Shown one piece after another: positions 33,673 through 44,950 of a stretch of DNA of 64,000 nucleotides. Origin of the DNA: Phytophthora hibernalis (Eukaryota > Oomycota > Peronosporomycetes > Peronosporales > Peronosporaceae); the NCBI GenBank assembly GCA_012656075.1, contig JAAKBF010000224.1:62001-126000 (forward strand), given 5' to 3'. The position numbers were made by a program, and so were the translations under genes. Positions within the stretch are counted from its first letter, which is position 1; each line of letters begins with the position of its first letter. The notes under the pieces are model-generated. The model had not been told where the DNA came from. It was given only the letters and a program-made list of their open reading frames with translations, and did not search any database.

Positions 33673-36053
33673 TTAGTTGGTAATGCACTTTGTCCGAGTT
33701 TCCGCTTCGGTTTGTCTTGATGGATCATTGGAGAGTAGAGCATTGAAGCTTCCTGATTGAAGCGGTTGCCGTCTGACTTCGTTCGTTTGAGATGTCTGCA
33801 GTACGAAGTTCTTCTTATCGGGATCCCAGTGCATCTTGGCATCGTAATTCATTCTGAGCTGGCGCATATGTGCATCTCGTGTCTGTCGTTCATCATTATG
33901 TTTAGCTGACATCGCTGAAGGCGGACGTCTTCGCCGGGCAGTGTGCATTTGTGTCGATGGTATTGTATCGGATCTGCACGTCAAGGAAGGGGGCACTCGG
34001 TTTAATAATGGCGAGAGGGGACTGCGAACAGGAAGCTCAAGCGTTAACCGCTGTGCGTAATCGTCTTCGAGTGTGTCCCAGTCACGGACGATAAAGTTCT
34101 TCACGAGGGTTGAGAGCATTTTTGGTGGCACCGCAACTTCACCAAGCGAAGTATCAACTTCAATTTCTCGGTTTCGAGAATCGGACATGATGAGTACTGG
34201 TTTGCTTTCGTCTACGCTGACGAGTAGTTTGACTGGATCTAGGTGTGCCAAGAATGGACGCTGAAGACCAAGAGGACCTCGTAAAGTATCGTGATTTGAA
34301 ATGTTGTTGAGGTCTTCCAGTTCCTGTTGTTTTTGTCGTTGGAGCTGCTGTTCGTCTGTAAGTCCAAGCTCGAAGGCTTCGTTTTCCAACTCTAGTCGGT
34401 GTTTCTTGTTGGTGGTTTCACGGTCACTGAGAGCTCGTCGTGCAACTTTAATTCGCTCATCACGTTGAGAACGTTCGGAAGCGCATAAGGACTGAACCTG
34501 GTTTACAATGTTTTTGAGCTGCTCGCAAGGAAAGCTCGGCCATCAGTGCGTTTCAAGGCGTACACTTCGACGTCTGCTGATCCTCCTACTGCCGTGTAAG
34601 AAACTCGAGCAGTCGAATCTTCGTCTTCAAGCAGAGCTTCCAGTGCTACAATCTCACCGACCCGAACAGTGTGCAATTCAATCTTAAACTGAGCTCGATG
34701 TCGGGATTTCTTCATGGCAGCAGCACTTGAGATCACAGAAAACTCGTTTTCAGCGTGCGAATTGATGTCCAGCTGAGTGGTGAGCTTCACCGACCCGCTT
34801 AGCACGAAAAAGCAATGTGATAGTGGTGAGACCCCTTCGGTGAGGAGTACGCTGCCGAAACTGATACGCCGAAGCTCCAGCACCTCAGCGACCTCCACCA
34901 CGCGGGGTCGAGGCCAGTCCCGGAAGATAAATACTCGCTGCGTGAAGTTCACTCGTTGAGCCTGAGTGAAAAATGTTGATGGAACTTTTCAGCGTGCGTG
35001 AATACGCTCCACGCGATATCTCGCCAAGCTCACACACGGACCCCGAACTGGAAGCAGATGAAGCACCGAAAGCGATAGCCGATGCTGTACGCACGGCGGC
35101 ATTCGTGAACAAAGCTGTTTCGCCAAGACACTCACCGGAGCGGTAGGTGAACATGCGCGGACCCATGAGGTTCATGTCGGGTTTCTCTCGGGTGTTGACA
35201 CTTCCGCGTTTCCTGGTTGCACTATCACCGCACATGATGCTCTGTCTGCGTTTCTGCTTCTCTGTTTGCTGTTGGGGGCGTTTTGCGCCGTAGATCCCGA
35301 CGTTGCCATCGAGGACAAGGTAAAACACGTCACCCTTGTCACCTTGGTAGAAAATCGCTTCACCGTCCTGATACTGATTGAAGCGCAAGTAGCGGAGTGC
35401 CTCGCGCAAATTGCTATCATCGACTCCTCGACACGCTTTGGGCTGCGTATGCCTCGCCCAGGCAAGCAGCAAGTCCAACTCGGCGTAGGAAAAATCGGCT
35501 GCCATCCATTTGTCATCGTTGCTGTCTTGAGGAGCTCGACGTTCACTTGCCAGCATTCGTCGCTTGGTTTCGGCTGCCAGAAGCAATTGTCGAGCTTCTT
35601 CGTGAACATTGACTCCAGCAGCGATTAGTACGGCCAAATCTACCCGTAGCATTGTGCTTTCCTTCCATCGACGAAAACCTCGAGCTTCCTGGCGCTTCGA
35701 CCATAGTCCCAGCGCTGCTTGAGGATCAAAATGTCCTTTTCACTCTGCGGCAGGTGATCGGGAGAATTGATCGAGTCGGCGACCCCTTTCAGAATATCGT
35801 CGAGATGGTCGTCTGCTGCTGCCAGCACATTCCTCGTTGACCTTGAAAATGCTGTAGCCGACAGACGCCTGGGACTCACGCGACGCAGCAAATTTCGACG
35901 ACTATCATCAAAATGGGTCTCAGCTTTGGTAATGAGGTACTGCTCCCTGCGCTGGCCACGCAGCAGAAGAGATCCCCGAGTAAGTTGCAACAATGCAGGT
36001 ATATTAGCAGCCGATCGAACACTCGTTTTGCGAGCTGGCGCAGGTGTCGTCAT
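33673..36053 (-). CDS. Protein with two cyclic-nucleotide-binding domains
   Basis: The gene reads from ATG at 36053 to the stop at 33673-33675. After a basic N-terminus (~140 residues) there is CNBD 1 (FNQYQDGEAIFYQGDKGDVF, then YLVLDGNVGIYG, then GECLGETALF...RTASAIA). This retains the GE...RTA pattern of the phosphate-binding cassette. CNBD 2 (SFGSVLLTEGVS, HCFFVLSGSVKLT, GEIVALEALLEDEDSTARVS) is more divergent. A Gln-rich coiled segment (QQLQRQKQQELEDL) and a C-terminal region of unknown function follow. There is no kinase or channel domain. It resembles the CNBD-containing cytosolic proteins seen in flagellates. One missing base is needed near 35650, at 34969-34973 (five T on the coding strand) and at 34531-34533. 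Confidence 0.75.
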
Positions 36054-36244
36054 GACTTGGTGCTCTTCCTGGCAAAACTAGCTGGTAATTTTAGCAGCGG
36101 TGAGCATTATTACGGCACGAGGCTTTGTTTGCTGTATTTGAGAAGCTGATAAAATGTTAGCGGACGCGCAGTTACGCGCGCCAGCTAGCCGGCTAACTGC
36201 GTGTATAGGTAGATAGTAAGCTCAGCTTATCAAGACCCACTCTC

Positions 36245-37528
36245 TTAGTTGCGCGAGCCGTCGAAGGTTTCCTTGACCTTGTCCATGAAGTCTTCCGTGT
36301 ACAGGTAGTGGTCCGGGGTCACGTTGGAGCCGTGCACGCAGATAGCCAAGTCCTTGGTCATGTGACCAGCCTCCACCGTCTTGATCACGGCGCCCTCGAG
36401 GCTAAGAGAGAAGTCAATGAGCTCCTGGTTGCCGTCAAGCTTGCCGCGGTGGGCGAGACCGCGCGTCCAGGCGTAGATGGAGGCAATGGGGTTGGTGCTC
36501 GTCTTCTTTCCCTGCTGGTACTGGCGCCAGTGACGCGTGACCGTGCCGTGGGCAGCCTCAGCTTCCACTGTCTTTCCATCAGGCGCAACCAGCACGCTGG
36601 TCATGAGGCCGAGCGAGCCGTAGCCCTGGGCCACAATGTCCGACTGCACGTCGCCGTCGTAGTTCTTGCAGGCCCACACGAAGCCGCCGTCGCTCTTGAG
36701 CGCCTGGGCGACCATGTCGTCAATGAGACGGTGCGTGTAGGCGATGCCGGCGGCGTCGTACTTGGCCTTGAACTCGTTCTGGTACACCTCCTCAAAGATG
36801 TCCTTGAAGCGGCCGTCGTACTTCTTGAGGATCGTGTTCTTGGTGGACAGGTACAGGTCCTGGTTCTTGCTCAGCGCGAAAGACAGACACGACTTGGCGA
36901 AGCCGTAGATGCTCTCGTCCGTGTTGTACATGGCGAGGCCGATGCCGGGGCCCTTGAAGTCGTACACCTCGAGCGTCGTCTTGTCGCTGCCGTCCGCGGG
37001 CGTGTACACGACCTCGAACTTGCCGGGGCCGGGGGCAATGAAGTCCGTGCTCTTGTACTGGTCTCCGAAGGCGTGGCGACCCACGACGATGGGTTTCTTC
37101 CAGCCAGGCACGAGACGGGGCACGTTGGAGATCACAATGGGCTCACGGAAGACCGTGCCGTTGAGGATGTTGCGGATCGTGCCGTTGGGCGAGCGCCACA
37201 TCTGCTTGAGCTTGAACTCCTCCACGCGCTGCTCGTCGGGCGTGATAGTGGCGCACTTGATGCCCACGTGGTGCTCCTGGATGGCGTGCGCAGCATCCAC
37301 CGTCACTTGGTCGTTGGTAGCGTCACGGTGCGGCAGGCCCAGGTCGAAGTACTCGATGTCCAGGTCCAGGTACGGGTGGATGTACTTGTCCTTGATCTGC
37401 GACCAGATGACGCGCGTCATCTCGTCACCGTCCAGCTCCACGATGGGCTTGTGCACCTTGATCTTCTGGCTCGTGGCGAAGCTGCGGCGCGCGGGCGCGG
37501 CCATGGAGCGGACGGTCTTGGCGAACAT
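36245..37528 (-). CDS. IDH2: NADP-dependent isocitrate dehydrogenase, mitochondrial
   Basis: A clean single-exon gene of 427 residues. The first ~20 residues (MFAKTVRSMAAPARRSFATS) are Arg/Ser/Ala-rich with no acids, a typical mitochondrial presequence. The mature part begins KIKVHKPIVELDGDEMTRVI and carries SPNGTIRNILNGTVFREPI (substrate binding), KSSDGGFVWACKNYDGDVQSD-type metal region (here LKSDGGFVWACKNYDGD), and EAEAAHGTVTRHWR. It oxidatively decarboxylates isocitrate to 2-oxoglutarate with NADP+. Codon use is strongly G/C-ending, as in highly expressed genes. A 420-codon open frame on the other strand is a by-product of this bias. Confidence 0.96.
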   Translation of the reverse strand: MFAKTVRSMAAPARRSFATSQKIKVHKPIVELDGDEMTRVIWSQIKDKYIHPYLDLDIEYFDLGLPHRDATNDQVTVDAAHAIQEHHVGIKCATITPDEQRVEEFKLKQMWRSPNGTIRNILNGTVFREPIVISNVPRLVPGWKKPIVVGRHAFGDQYKSTDFIAPGPGKFEVVYTPADGSDKTTLEVYDFKGPGIGLAMYNTDESIYGFAKSCLSFALSKNQDLYLSTKNTILKKYDGRFKDIFEEVYQNEFKAKYDAAGIAYTHRLIDDMVAQALKSDGGFVWACKNYDGDVQSDIVAQGYGSLGLMTSVLVAPDGKTVEAEAAHGTVTRHWRQYQQGKKTSTNPIASIYAWTRGLAHRGKLDGNQELIDFSLSLEGAVIKTVEAGHMTKDLAICVHGSNVTPDHYLYTEDFMDKVKETFDGSRN

Positions 37529-38069
37529 CTCGACGGAAGAAGAGGAAGTTGGGGCTTCTGCTTGGATTGAGGAATGAGCTGGGGCCAGGGGGCCGCACGC
37601 TGTGATCCGATCCGGTGGTTGCTCAAAGGGGTCAAGGTATACCTTACTCGACGCAAGTGAAAGTGATGCGCACCCCTTTTACGAGCAACAGAAGTACGTC
37701 ACACCATCTTGGAGTTAATCTATGCTAGTAGATTTTAGGAGAGTTTGATAGAATGGAAGTGTACTGATAACTGATATTTCACTATGTACTTATATTGATT
37801 AATAGCTGATGATTGGATGTCTCCACGCAACACCTACCCCGTTGAACTTCAACGCGTTAAACTGCCGAACAGAGCAGTGCACAACATTGCGCAGCAGACT
37901 CGCACTTCCCTTCCTCGAGGGTTTTCGCAACTTTGTCATGCATTTACATCCACACAGCTCTGTATGTACCTCCCTTTCCTACCATTGAATGCGGCCTCCT
38001 AGATGATCTGGGACTGCGGTTCCTCAATTGGCGTGGATGGTGCAGAGCTCTCCACTGGACTACCAGGAC
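37529..38069. other. Intergenic region between IDH and kinase genes
   Basis: This 540 bp stretch contains the promoter of the IDH gene and the 3' flank of the kinase gene, both on the minus strand. It is AT-rich around 37680-37800. No gene is seen. Confidence 0.5.
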
Positions 38070-40838
38070 TCATGGGGGTGGACTGCCGGGGCTACCCACG
38101 CTTTGTGGACTCTTTGGTGATGCCGACGCAGCCGAGCTCGAAGCCGGCGGGGTGTCCGAGCCGTTGGCCTTGGACGGAGATGCCTGGAAAGACGTCATCG
38201 AGTTCTCCTTGGATCCCGGAGACAGCGGTACGCCATCGCCATCGCCAGATTCTTCCGCGTAGTCCTCCTCCATGAACTCCTCGTCCTCGTGAATGGTGCC
38301 TTGCTTGAAATCGCCCGTGTCTTCGTCAAAGTCCATGTCGGCCATCTCCGGTTTCCAGTCGCCAAGCCCCTGATACGAGAAGCGGTCGAAGTGCTTCTGC
38401 TCGGATGGGGATGAAGGCAGCGATACCGGTGAGTCCGGCATGATCTCCTCACGCGCCTCACGCATCTTGGCGATAGCACGAGACAGGTGGCTTTCGTCGG
38501 TGACGTCTTCCATGCGGTGAGGAGGACGCGGTACTTCCATCTCCATGCGCAGTAGCTTATCCCAGTCGATCTCAGCGAAGAACGGGTGCTGCTTAATTTC
38601 CTCGACGCCATCGGGTCCACATCCAAGACGGTTCTCAGGGTCCTTTGTCAGCAAACTCATAATCAGATCCTGGGCTTCTGGGGTGAAGCGGTCGCTGAAC
38701 TCAGGTTCCTCCTTCAAAATCTTGTCAAACAGAATCGTGGGCACGTTGTGACGGAACGGCGAGTCGCCCTGAATCATCTCGTACGCCAAGATACCCAGCG
38801 CCCACCAGTCCACGGCCTTGCCGTAGCCCTCTTTCATAATCAGCTCAGGCGCCAGGTACTCGCATGTGCCAACAAAAGAGCTCGTCCGCTCGTCGTCATC
38901 CATTTCCTCCTTTGACAGACCGAAGTCCGTGCATGCAACATTGCCGTCCGCAGTAATGACGATGTTTTCTAGTTTCAAATCGCGGTACAGAATGTTCGAG
39001 GTGTGCAGGTGCGCAATGGCGAGGAGAATCTCGGCCAAGTAGAACCGTGCACGCTTGATGCTGAATCGGCCACGACGCCGCAGCACCTGGCGTAGTGAAC
39101 CACCGCTGTAGTACTCCATCACCATGTAGAGTTTGTCCTGGTTCTGGAATGCATACTTCAGCTGAACGATGTACGGGTGGTCGGCCTCCTGCAAGATGCG
39201 GCGCTCTGCCATTGTCTGCGTGACCAAATCCTTGTTCATCACCCATTCCTTCTTCAGCACCTTCATCGCGTACAGGTGACCCGCATCCGCTCCGTCCTTC
39301 TTCAGAACGAGAAGCACCTTACCACACGCACCACGGCCAATGACAGTAACGAGCTCAAAGTCGTTCACCGACATCTTACCGGGCTTTGCAGATCCGCTAA
39401 ACACGCTTTCCTTCTCACCCGTGCGAACAGCACGCGGTCTGACCAGTGGATGAGCGAAGGCAGCGCCCGGCACGTCAAACAAAGACGCACCTGGCCCTCG
39501 TGGCGTGTGTTCTCTACTGATGAGCACTTCTCACAGCACGGGTTCTGACACGTGCGGCAATGCCGGCGCCAACGACGCATGTTGAACGCACCCTTGCACA
39601 CGTAGCAAGCCTTCTCCATGCCACTATTTACATTTTCACGCGGAATCCTGACCACCTTGCCTTGAAGCTTGCGTACACCGAAGCGGAAACAATCTGCAGC
39701 AAGTCGACGTCCGATTCACCTCGGCCTCCTGACAGCACTACACAGCCCAGCGGGGCTTCTCTCGACTTCATGCGCTTAAGCGCGTGTACGCCCTCAGGAG
39801 ATGAAAAGTACGCGATGCACCACTGAGCAATCATTTTCCGTAACGTATAAGAGTCGTCCGACGAGATGTGGTGCGTGGACTGCACGAAAGCCACTCCACT
39901 AATATGGCGCTGCATCTCCGTCATATGAGACCGCAGTGCCTCCACCAACAGACTACCACCCTCCCGATACGCTACAATGAACACGTGCGTCGCGCGAGAA
40001 GTCAAGACGTGGTTGCGCCAGCCCGTCATGAATCGCTGCACAGCACTCCTCATCTGTAAAAAAACATGAGTTAACATGACTGTATATCCATCACCTTGCT
40101 CAACAATACTCACGTCAACTTCCCCAGACCGCGTTGAATCCTTGAAGACGTCGTCAAACAGTACGATGCCCAGTTTGTCATCCTTCGCCTTCATAATATA
40201 CGGCAGCATGGATCCCAAACTGCCTTTGAAGATGCCGCCACCTTCCGATCCCGACCGCACACAAAGTCTTGCACTCCAAATACCTGCAGGAGATCCATCA
40301 CTGTCCCCAATAAACACCACGAGTCGGTCTGAGAACAGCGCCGTCCTGGACAAGAAGACGCTGCACTGGATCGTTTCGTCGTCCTACAAATCACAGCAGA
40401 ACATGAGTTTTAAGCTGTAGCCATCTGATAGATCCAATTGTCCCGTACATGGGACGTGGAGACCTCGTGGAACGTCTCCATGAGCGTCTGCATCTTGCCC
40501 TGCACGTTCTTTGTGGCAGCTTCCAGCAGTCCCCCAGGAGGAGGCAGCGGCGGCTCGGGTGGCTCCACGTAGGAGGATCGGGAGCTGACAGCAGGTGATG
40601 GGCTGCCTTCATTGTCGTCTTCTCCAGGCGTTGAGTCCTGTCTGGGGCGACTGTAGTGGCTGCTCTCCGAGTCGTCGTTGTAGTCGTCGTCCCCACCGTG
40701 CTCCGAGCGGTCGTCCTTGCCCGTGGAGCTGGTGCTGCGACTGAAGATGCTCAAGTTGGTGGTGAAGCTCAGCCCCACGCTCTTGCGGCGCACGGCGTCG
40801 CGGATGTTGCTCATGGCTGCGACAGGCGACTTCTTCAT
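38070..40838 (-). CDS. FYVE-finger AGC protein kinase with a novel N-terminal domain
   Basis: Exon 1 is 40838-40449 (Ser/Asp-rich). Exon 2 begins at 40383, an intron (about 40114-40054) follows GEVD, and the rest is continuous. The parts in order are an ~200-residue domain (FVIAYREG-like strand THVFIVAYREGGSLLVEALR, then GVAFVQSTHHI, GCVVLSGG) that recalls the Arb2/FAM172 alpha/beta fold; a FYVE-type zinc finger (CYVCKGAF...RRWRRHCRTCQNPCCEKC...LCLTC); and an AGC kinase (GRGACGKV, AMKVLKKEW, YRDLKLENI, CTDFGLSKEE, GTCEYLAPE, hydrophobic motif FDRFSY), followed by an acidic Ser/Pro tail. The FYVE finger suggests recruitment to PI3P membranes. Single bases are missing near 39669 and at 39466-39468; the kinase domain itself is intact. 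Confidence 0.86.
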
Positions 40839-40862
40839 GGTCTCTTGGAGGCGTCAGGCCAG

Positions 40863-41065
40863 CTAGAGAGCTGCAAAGGCCACCGATAGATAGACGAGAT
40901 GCAGCTTCTTCTGACCAGTCACTTGGTGGACGCTGAAGACGCTGGACGGCGCCGCTAGAATCGACGCGTTCTCGGCCTCCGGAGCAGGTGTGCGGAGCGC
41001 TGCAGCTTCGTCTGTGGGGAGAGGCTGCCCGAGTTCACTTGGCGTTTGTATGCTGAGAGCGTCAG
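40863..41065 (-). other. Orphan exon-like segment upstream of the kinase gene
   Basis: On the minus strand a good 3' splice site (TTTTTCCAATCCCTGCAG) ends at 41066 and is followed by an open frame of ~66 codons ending at 40863. It is Pro/Ala/Glu-rich (QTPSELGQPLPTDEAAALRT) and ends in LHLVYLSVAFAAL. I found no matching upstream exon. It could be a 5' UTR exon of the kinase gene with its own reading frame, or the last exon of an unrecognised small gene. Confidence 0.25.
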
Positions 41066-41412
41066 CTGCAGGGATTGGAAAAATCAGGAGTTAGATAAGG
41101 CGTATGCTATTGGCTCAACGAGCCTGATCTTGTTAAGTTAGAAACGTCAAGTGGCTACACAACACGAAGTGAAGCCATCTGGACGCAAGTTGTAAGTTCA
41201 ACCTCTAATGTAAGATGAACGTAGCGCACTGGACTGCTTTGGAGCGTCCAAGAGTGTGAAGTCTCCACTCGTGTCAAGTGCTGAAATGTTGAGCACAGTA
41301 CTTGGAAGCAAAGGCACTCCCTCGATTGGCGCCGGTCGCTATGCTGGTTTACTTCATCTCTGATGGTGATGTTGGGCAGCACGAACAAACTCCCAGGCTA
41401 CATTCCGATGCT
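41066..41412. other. Non-coding spacer between PEX11 and the orphan exon
   Basis: No conserved reading frame is seen. It could contain an intron or the promoter of the downstream kinase gene on the minus strand. Confidence 0.4.
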
Positions 41413-42235
41413 CTACGCCACGTCAGGAGTCGCTCCAAGCCACTTCATGTGCTGCTGTTGGAACTTGGCCATCGTGTCTACCCAACAAGAGAGCAGGCCG
41501 ATTTGTGCAGATGCCAGGCCGAGAGCACCGAAAAGTCCGTCGCTCACATGCATTCCTGAAAAGCCCACGGACGCCACCGGAAGATCCAGCAGTTTCTTGA
41601 TCGTCGACATCATCGAGCCGCGCTGCAGCATGTGGTCCAGTGGGAACGCCAGCAAAATACTCAACACCCAGAATCCGTTGCAGCTGCGCCTTAATCGCCT
41701 CATGAGTTGTTCACGCGGCGATACGCCCAGGACGCGCGTGTAGAACACCACATAGTTTTCTGTGAAATAGAAGAAGAAGAAGCACAGGATGCGCAGTCGT
41801 CGCAGCACTCGGACCGCTCGCAAAGGATCTCGAACGTGGCGATACATGTCCGCCATCTCCAGGAACTGCAGGAAACGGAAGAACCTTCGGGCGTCACCAA
41901 AAACCATCTCCGCGCGACCCAGCGACGCGATCGTCTTCTTCTTCCAGTCAATTGCTGAGTTGTCCTCCTTTTGTTTCTTCAAATCTACTGTCATCACTTG
42001 TTTTGAGCCTCCATTGCTTAGTTTTGTGCTTGTATCCACCTCCCAGTGCTGAATCAGCGCCCATTTCGTGAACTTGGAGCCGTATTGAAGCAGGCGGTAG
42101 AGCTTGCTGCGGGTATCTGTTCGTCATGCACGCAAACGAGTGAGTATTCTATCACGTACACATTATCCGAATCAATTACAACGCACCTGTCGTGGACAGG
42201 AAGAAGACGGCCTTGGCCAGCGCATCGTCCTCCAT
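41413..42235 (-). CDS. PEX11: Peroxisomal membrane protein PEX11
   Basis: Exon 1 (42235-42187) encodes MEDDALAKAVFFLSTT and exon 2 (42116-41413) begins DTRSKLYRLLQYGSKFTKWA. The motif YRLLQYGSKF and the amphipathic RFFRFLQFLEMAD region are hallmarks of PEX11, which tubulates and divides peroxisomes. Membrane segments are around ILCFFFFYFTENYVVFY, FWVLSILLAF and a final LFGALGLASAQIGLLSC. The ATG was chosen because the splice join keeps the family N-terminus; it lies 155 bp from the SF3B2 start on the other strand. Confidence 0.9.
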
Positions 42236-42390
42236 CGTCAAATCCGGACGTCGACCATTGCAACGCAAGATGCAGAACCTGATAATCCATTTTCAGCCAA
42301 TCAGATCGTTTAGCCAATTATGTCTGCCACACCGCGTTTTATAACTTGGGGGAGGCAGCGCTTGAGCTAAAGCGGCGGAGAGGCGACATC
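42236..42390. promoter_or_regulatory. Bidirectional promoter, PEX11 / SF3B2
   Basis: Only 155 bp separate the two divergent start codons, so both transcripts must start within it. I saw no clear match to the oomycete initiator. Confidence 0.6.
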
Positions 42391-44410
42391 ATGGCTGCGG
42401 ACAAGGGGCTGACCAAGAACCAGCGGCGGCGGCTCAAGAAGCGCGCGCAGAAGCAGGCGGAGGCCAATGGCGTCTTGACGGATCCCTCGAACGGTAGCAG
42501 TGGCGTCTCCCAGCCGCCGACGGAGAAGCCGACGGACATGGACGTGGAGGTGGAATACGTGAGCGTCGACCTAAGCCAGGAGCTGGCGCTGCCGCAGGAC
42601 GACCCGGCGTACGAGGAGATGATGCGCGTGTTTGGCAAGTTCTCGTCGGCCGAGGAGCTCTGTGGCGTGACGGACAACGAGGTGCGTAGGCTGCAGGATT
42701 GTCTTCCATCCTGCAGGATTCCTAATTAACAGTGTTATATTGTAGGACGGGAAGGACGAGGAGAAGGTGAAAAATGACGGAGACGATGATCAGGTGGATA
42801 AGCAGGAGACGGAGGAGGAGCAGGCGCTCTCCAGGAAGGCGCGTAAGAAGAGCAAGCGACTCAGTGTGGCGGAGCTCAAGCAGCTTGTGGCGTATCCGGA
42901 TGTGGTGGAGGCGCACGACGTCACGTCGGCAGATCCGCGGCTGCTGGTGTATCTCAAGTCGTATCGCAACACGGTGCCAGTGCCGCATCATTGGTGTCAC
43001 AAGCGCAAGTATCTGCAGGGTAAACGTGGCATTGAGAAGCCGCCGTTTAAACTGCCCGAGTTCATCGCCCAGACGGGCATTGCTGAGGTGAGAGAGTCTG
43101 TTGCAGAAGACGACGAGAAGAAGAAGAACAAACAGCGTGCGAGAGATCGCATGCAGCCCAAGATGGGCCGTGTGGACATCGATTACCAAGTGCTGCACGA
43201 TGCGTTCTTCCGCTTCCAGACGAAGCCCAAGCTCACGCAACTGGGTGATCTGTACGTTTGCTCTGGATGGTTGTTGAGGGTTTGCGGCACTGACTAACGG
43301 GATTTTGGTCGTGTTCCCAGTTACTACGAAGGCAAGGAGTTTGAGGTGAAGCTCAAAGCAAAGATGCCTGGTCAGCTCTCCGATGAACTGAAAGCAGCAC
43401 TTGGTATGGTGGAAGGCGTGCCGCCCCGTGGTTATTGAATGTACAGCGATATGGACCCCCGCCAGCCTACCCGAATTTGAAAATTCCGGGCCTGAACGCG
43501 CCCATTCCGGAGGGCGCAAGTTTTGGCTACCACCCAGGTGGCTGGGGTAAACCGCCTGTGGATGAGAATGGCCAGCCACTGTATGGAGACGTCTTCGGCA
43601 AGGCACCCGAATCAGAGAACCAGGTAAAGCATATTGGTGCTTCTCGATTAATATTTATCTCCGTGATACGGCGTGCTAACGAAATCTTGCTGCAGAGTGA
43701 GGAAATCAATCGTGAGAGATGGGGAGAGTTGGAAGAGGAAGAAGGTTCGTACAACAACTTGTATTTGGGTGGTCATGAACTTACATCGCACGTTGGTGTT
43801 TGTTTTCTTTTACAGTAGAGGAAGAGGAAGAAGGAGAAGGTGAAGAAGAGGAGGATGTGGCAGACGGTGTTATGGAAGGCGGTGCCGAGACTGAAGGCCT
43901 GGACGCAACTGGTCTGGAAACTCCACTCGTGGACGGCATCTCCAGTGTCGCATCCGGCCTCACCACGCCTGGCGTCGTGGATCTCCGCAAGGGCATTCGG
44001 TATGTTGATATTCTGAGTTGGTTCATCCTCGCTAACCCAGTTGTTTGCTTGAACAGAGGAACAGAGACACCAGATGTACCACAGCAGCTTTACACGGTTC
44101 TCGAGCAGAAAGAGGTGCGCCACTTCGCACAAGTCTTGCTGCTGCCTAGCAACCATATTAACTGGTTTGTTTCACCATGTAGACATCCGTTGGCACGTCG
44201 CTCTACGGATCAGGGCACGCGTACGTTGTACCTGGTGGGGCCGACGCCACGAACGGTACTCGCTCGGAGACCGGTCGGGTTCGTCGTCGTTTCGAAGACG
44301 CGCCTCCGTCGGACTCTGCCAATCCCGCAGACGACGAGGATGAGGCCGCCAAGAAGAAGAAGAAGGCCAAGACCGAGAAGAGCAAGAAGCTCAAGGATTT
44401 CAAATTCTAA
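42391..44410 (+). CDS. SF3B2: Splicing factor 3B subunit 2 (SAP145)
   Basis: The start MAADKGLTKNQRRRLKKRAQ is SF3B2-like. Further landmarks: VYLKSYRNTVPVPHHWCHKR, KYLQGKRGIEKPPFKLPEFI, the PSP domain YYEGKEFEVKLK...PGQLSDELKAALGM, YGPPPAYPNLKIPGLNAPIP and FGYHPGGWGKPPVDENG. The C-terminus is acidic then lysine-rich, ending KLKDFKF. Exons are separated by six short introns (for example 42682-42744 and 43252-43319). SF3B2 is a U2 snRNP component that contacts pre-mRNA near the branch site. One missing base is needed in the CCCC at 43424-43427 to keep VPPPW in frame. The protein is shorter than animal SF3B2, mostly from a smaller N-terminus. Confidence 0.95.
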
Positions 44411-44518
44411 GTGTAGGTAGGTATCTCTTGAGCTCCTGCAGTAGACAGCAACACGTACAACACCCGACCTAAAGCAACCCAACTGATCTTTTGTCATGTC
44501 CTGCTGGGTAAATAGCGA

Positions 44519-44950
44519 TTAAACAGCAGGCAGTCCCATGGCTTCGCGCAGCTCCATGATCTGTCGTCGTTCCTCGGGTGGCAGTGACTGGATGATCTCG
44601 GGCGCCAGGTTCTGCACCTGCTCCAGCAGCTCCTGCTGCTCCGGGTCAAGCTTCTCCATCAGGTCATTGGATACGCCCTGTTTACAAAAAGTGAGTACAA
44701 ATGGCACCATATTCCTCATAGTTCCACCTCTTACAATGGCATTGGCAGGCGCAAGAGCCGACGCCGTGCGCTCCTTGATCAGGCCGAGACGCAGCTGTCC
44801 CTGAGCGATGGCGCGCGCCAGCTCCGGGTGGTCCTGCAGCAGCCTTCGCGTCTCCGCCGGGTCACTCTCGTTGCACTGTTTGAGCTGGTACACGAGCTCG
44901 TACACTTCGGCCTCGCTCAGGTCTTTGACACTCGTCGCCTTAGCCTCCAT
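44519..44950 (-). CDS. Short CstF64-type protein: hinge and C-terminal domain, no RRM
   Basis: Exon 1 is 44950-44735 and exon 2 is 44677-44519, joined across a 57 bp intron; ~125 residues. The first part (VYELVYQLKQCNESDPAETR, LLQDHPELARAIAQGQLRLG, LI) matches the CstF64/Rna15 hinge that binds CstF77. The end (LDPEQQELLEQVQ, LAPEIIQSLPPEERRQIMEL) matches the C-terminal three-helix domain that binds Pcf11. The RNA-recognition motif that usually starts CstF64 is absent. The next upstream gene is only 154 bp away and divergent, so an undetected 5' exon with an RRM is unlikely. Expected role: mRNA cleavage and polyadenylation. Confidence 0.7.
   Translation of the reverse strand: MEAKATSVKDLSEAEVYELVYQLKQCNESDPAETRRLLQDHPELARAIAQGQLRLGLIKERTASALAPANAIVRGGTMRNMVPFVLTFCKQGVSNDLMEKLDPEQQELLEQVQNLAPEIIQSLPPEERRQIMELREAMGLPAV

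Noticed and set aside
36308..37570. 420-codon open frame antisense to IDH
   Set aside because: The IDH protein on the other strand is unmistakable. The antisense frame follows from G/C-ending codons and shows no family motif.
42722..43606. 294-codon antisense frame over SF3B2
   Set aside because: SF3B2 is highly conserved on the plus strand; the antisense frame has no recognisable domain.
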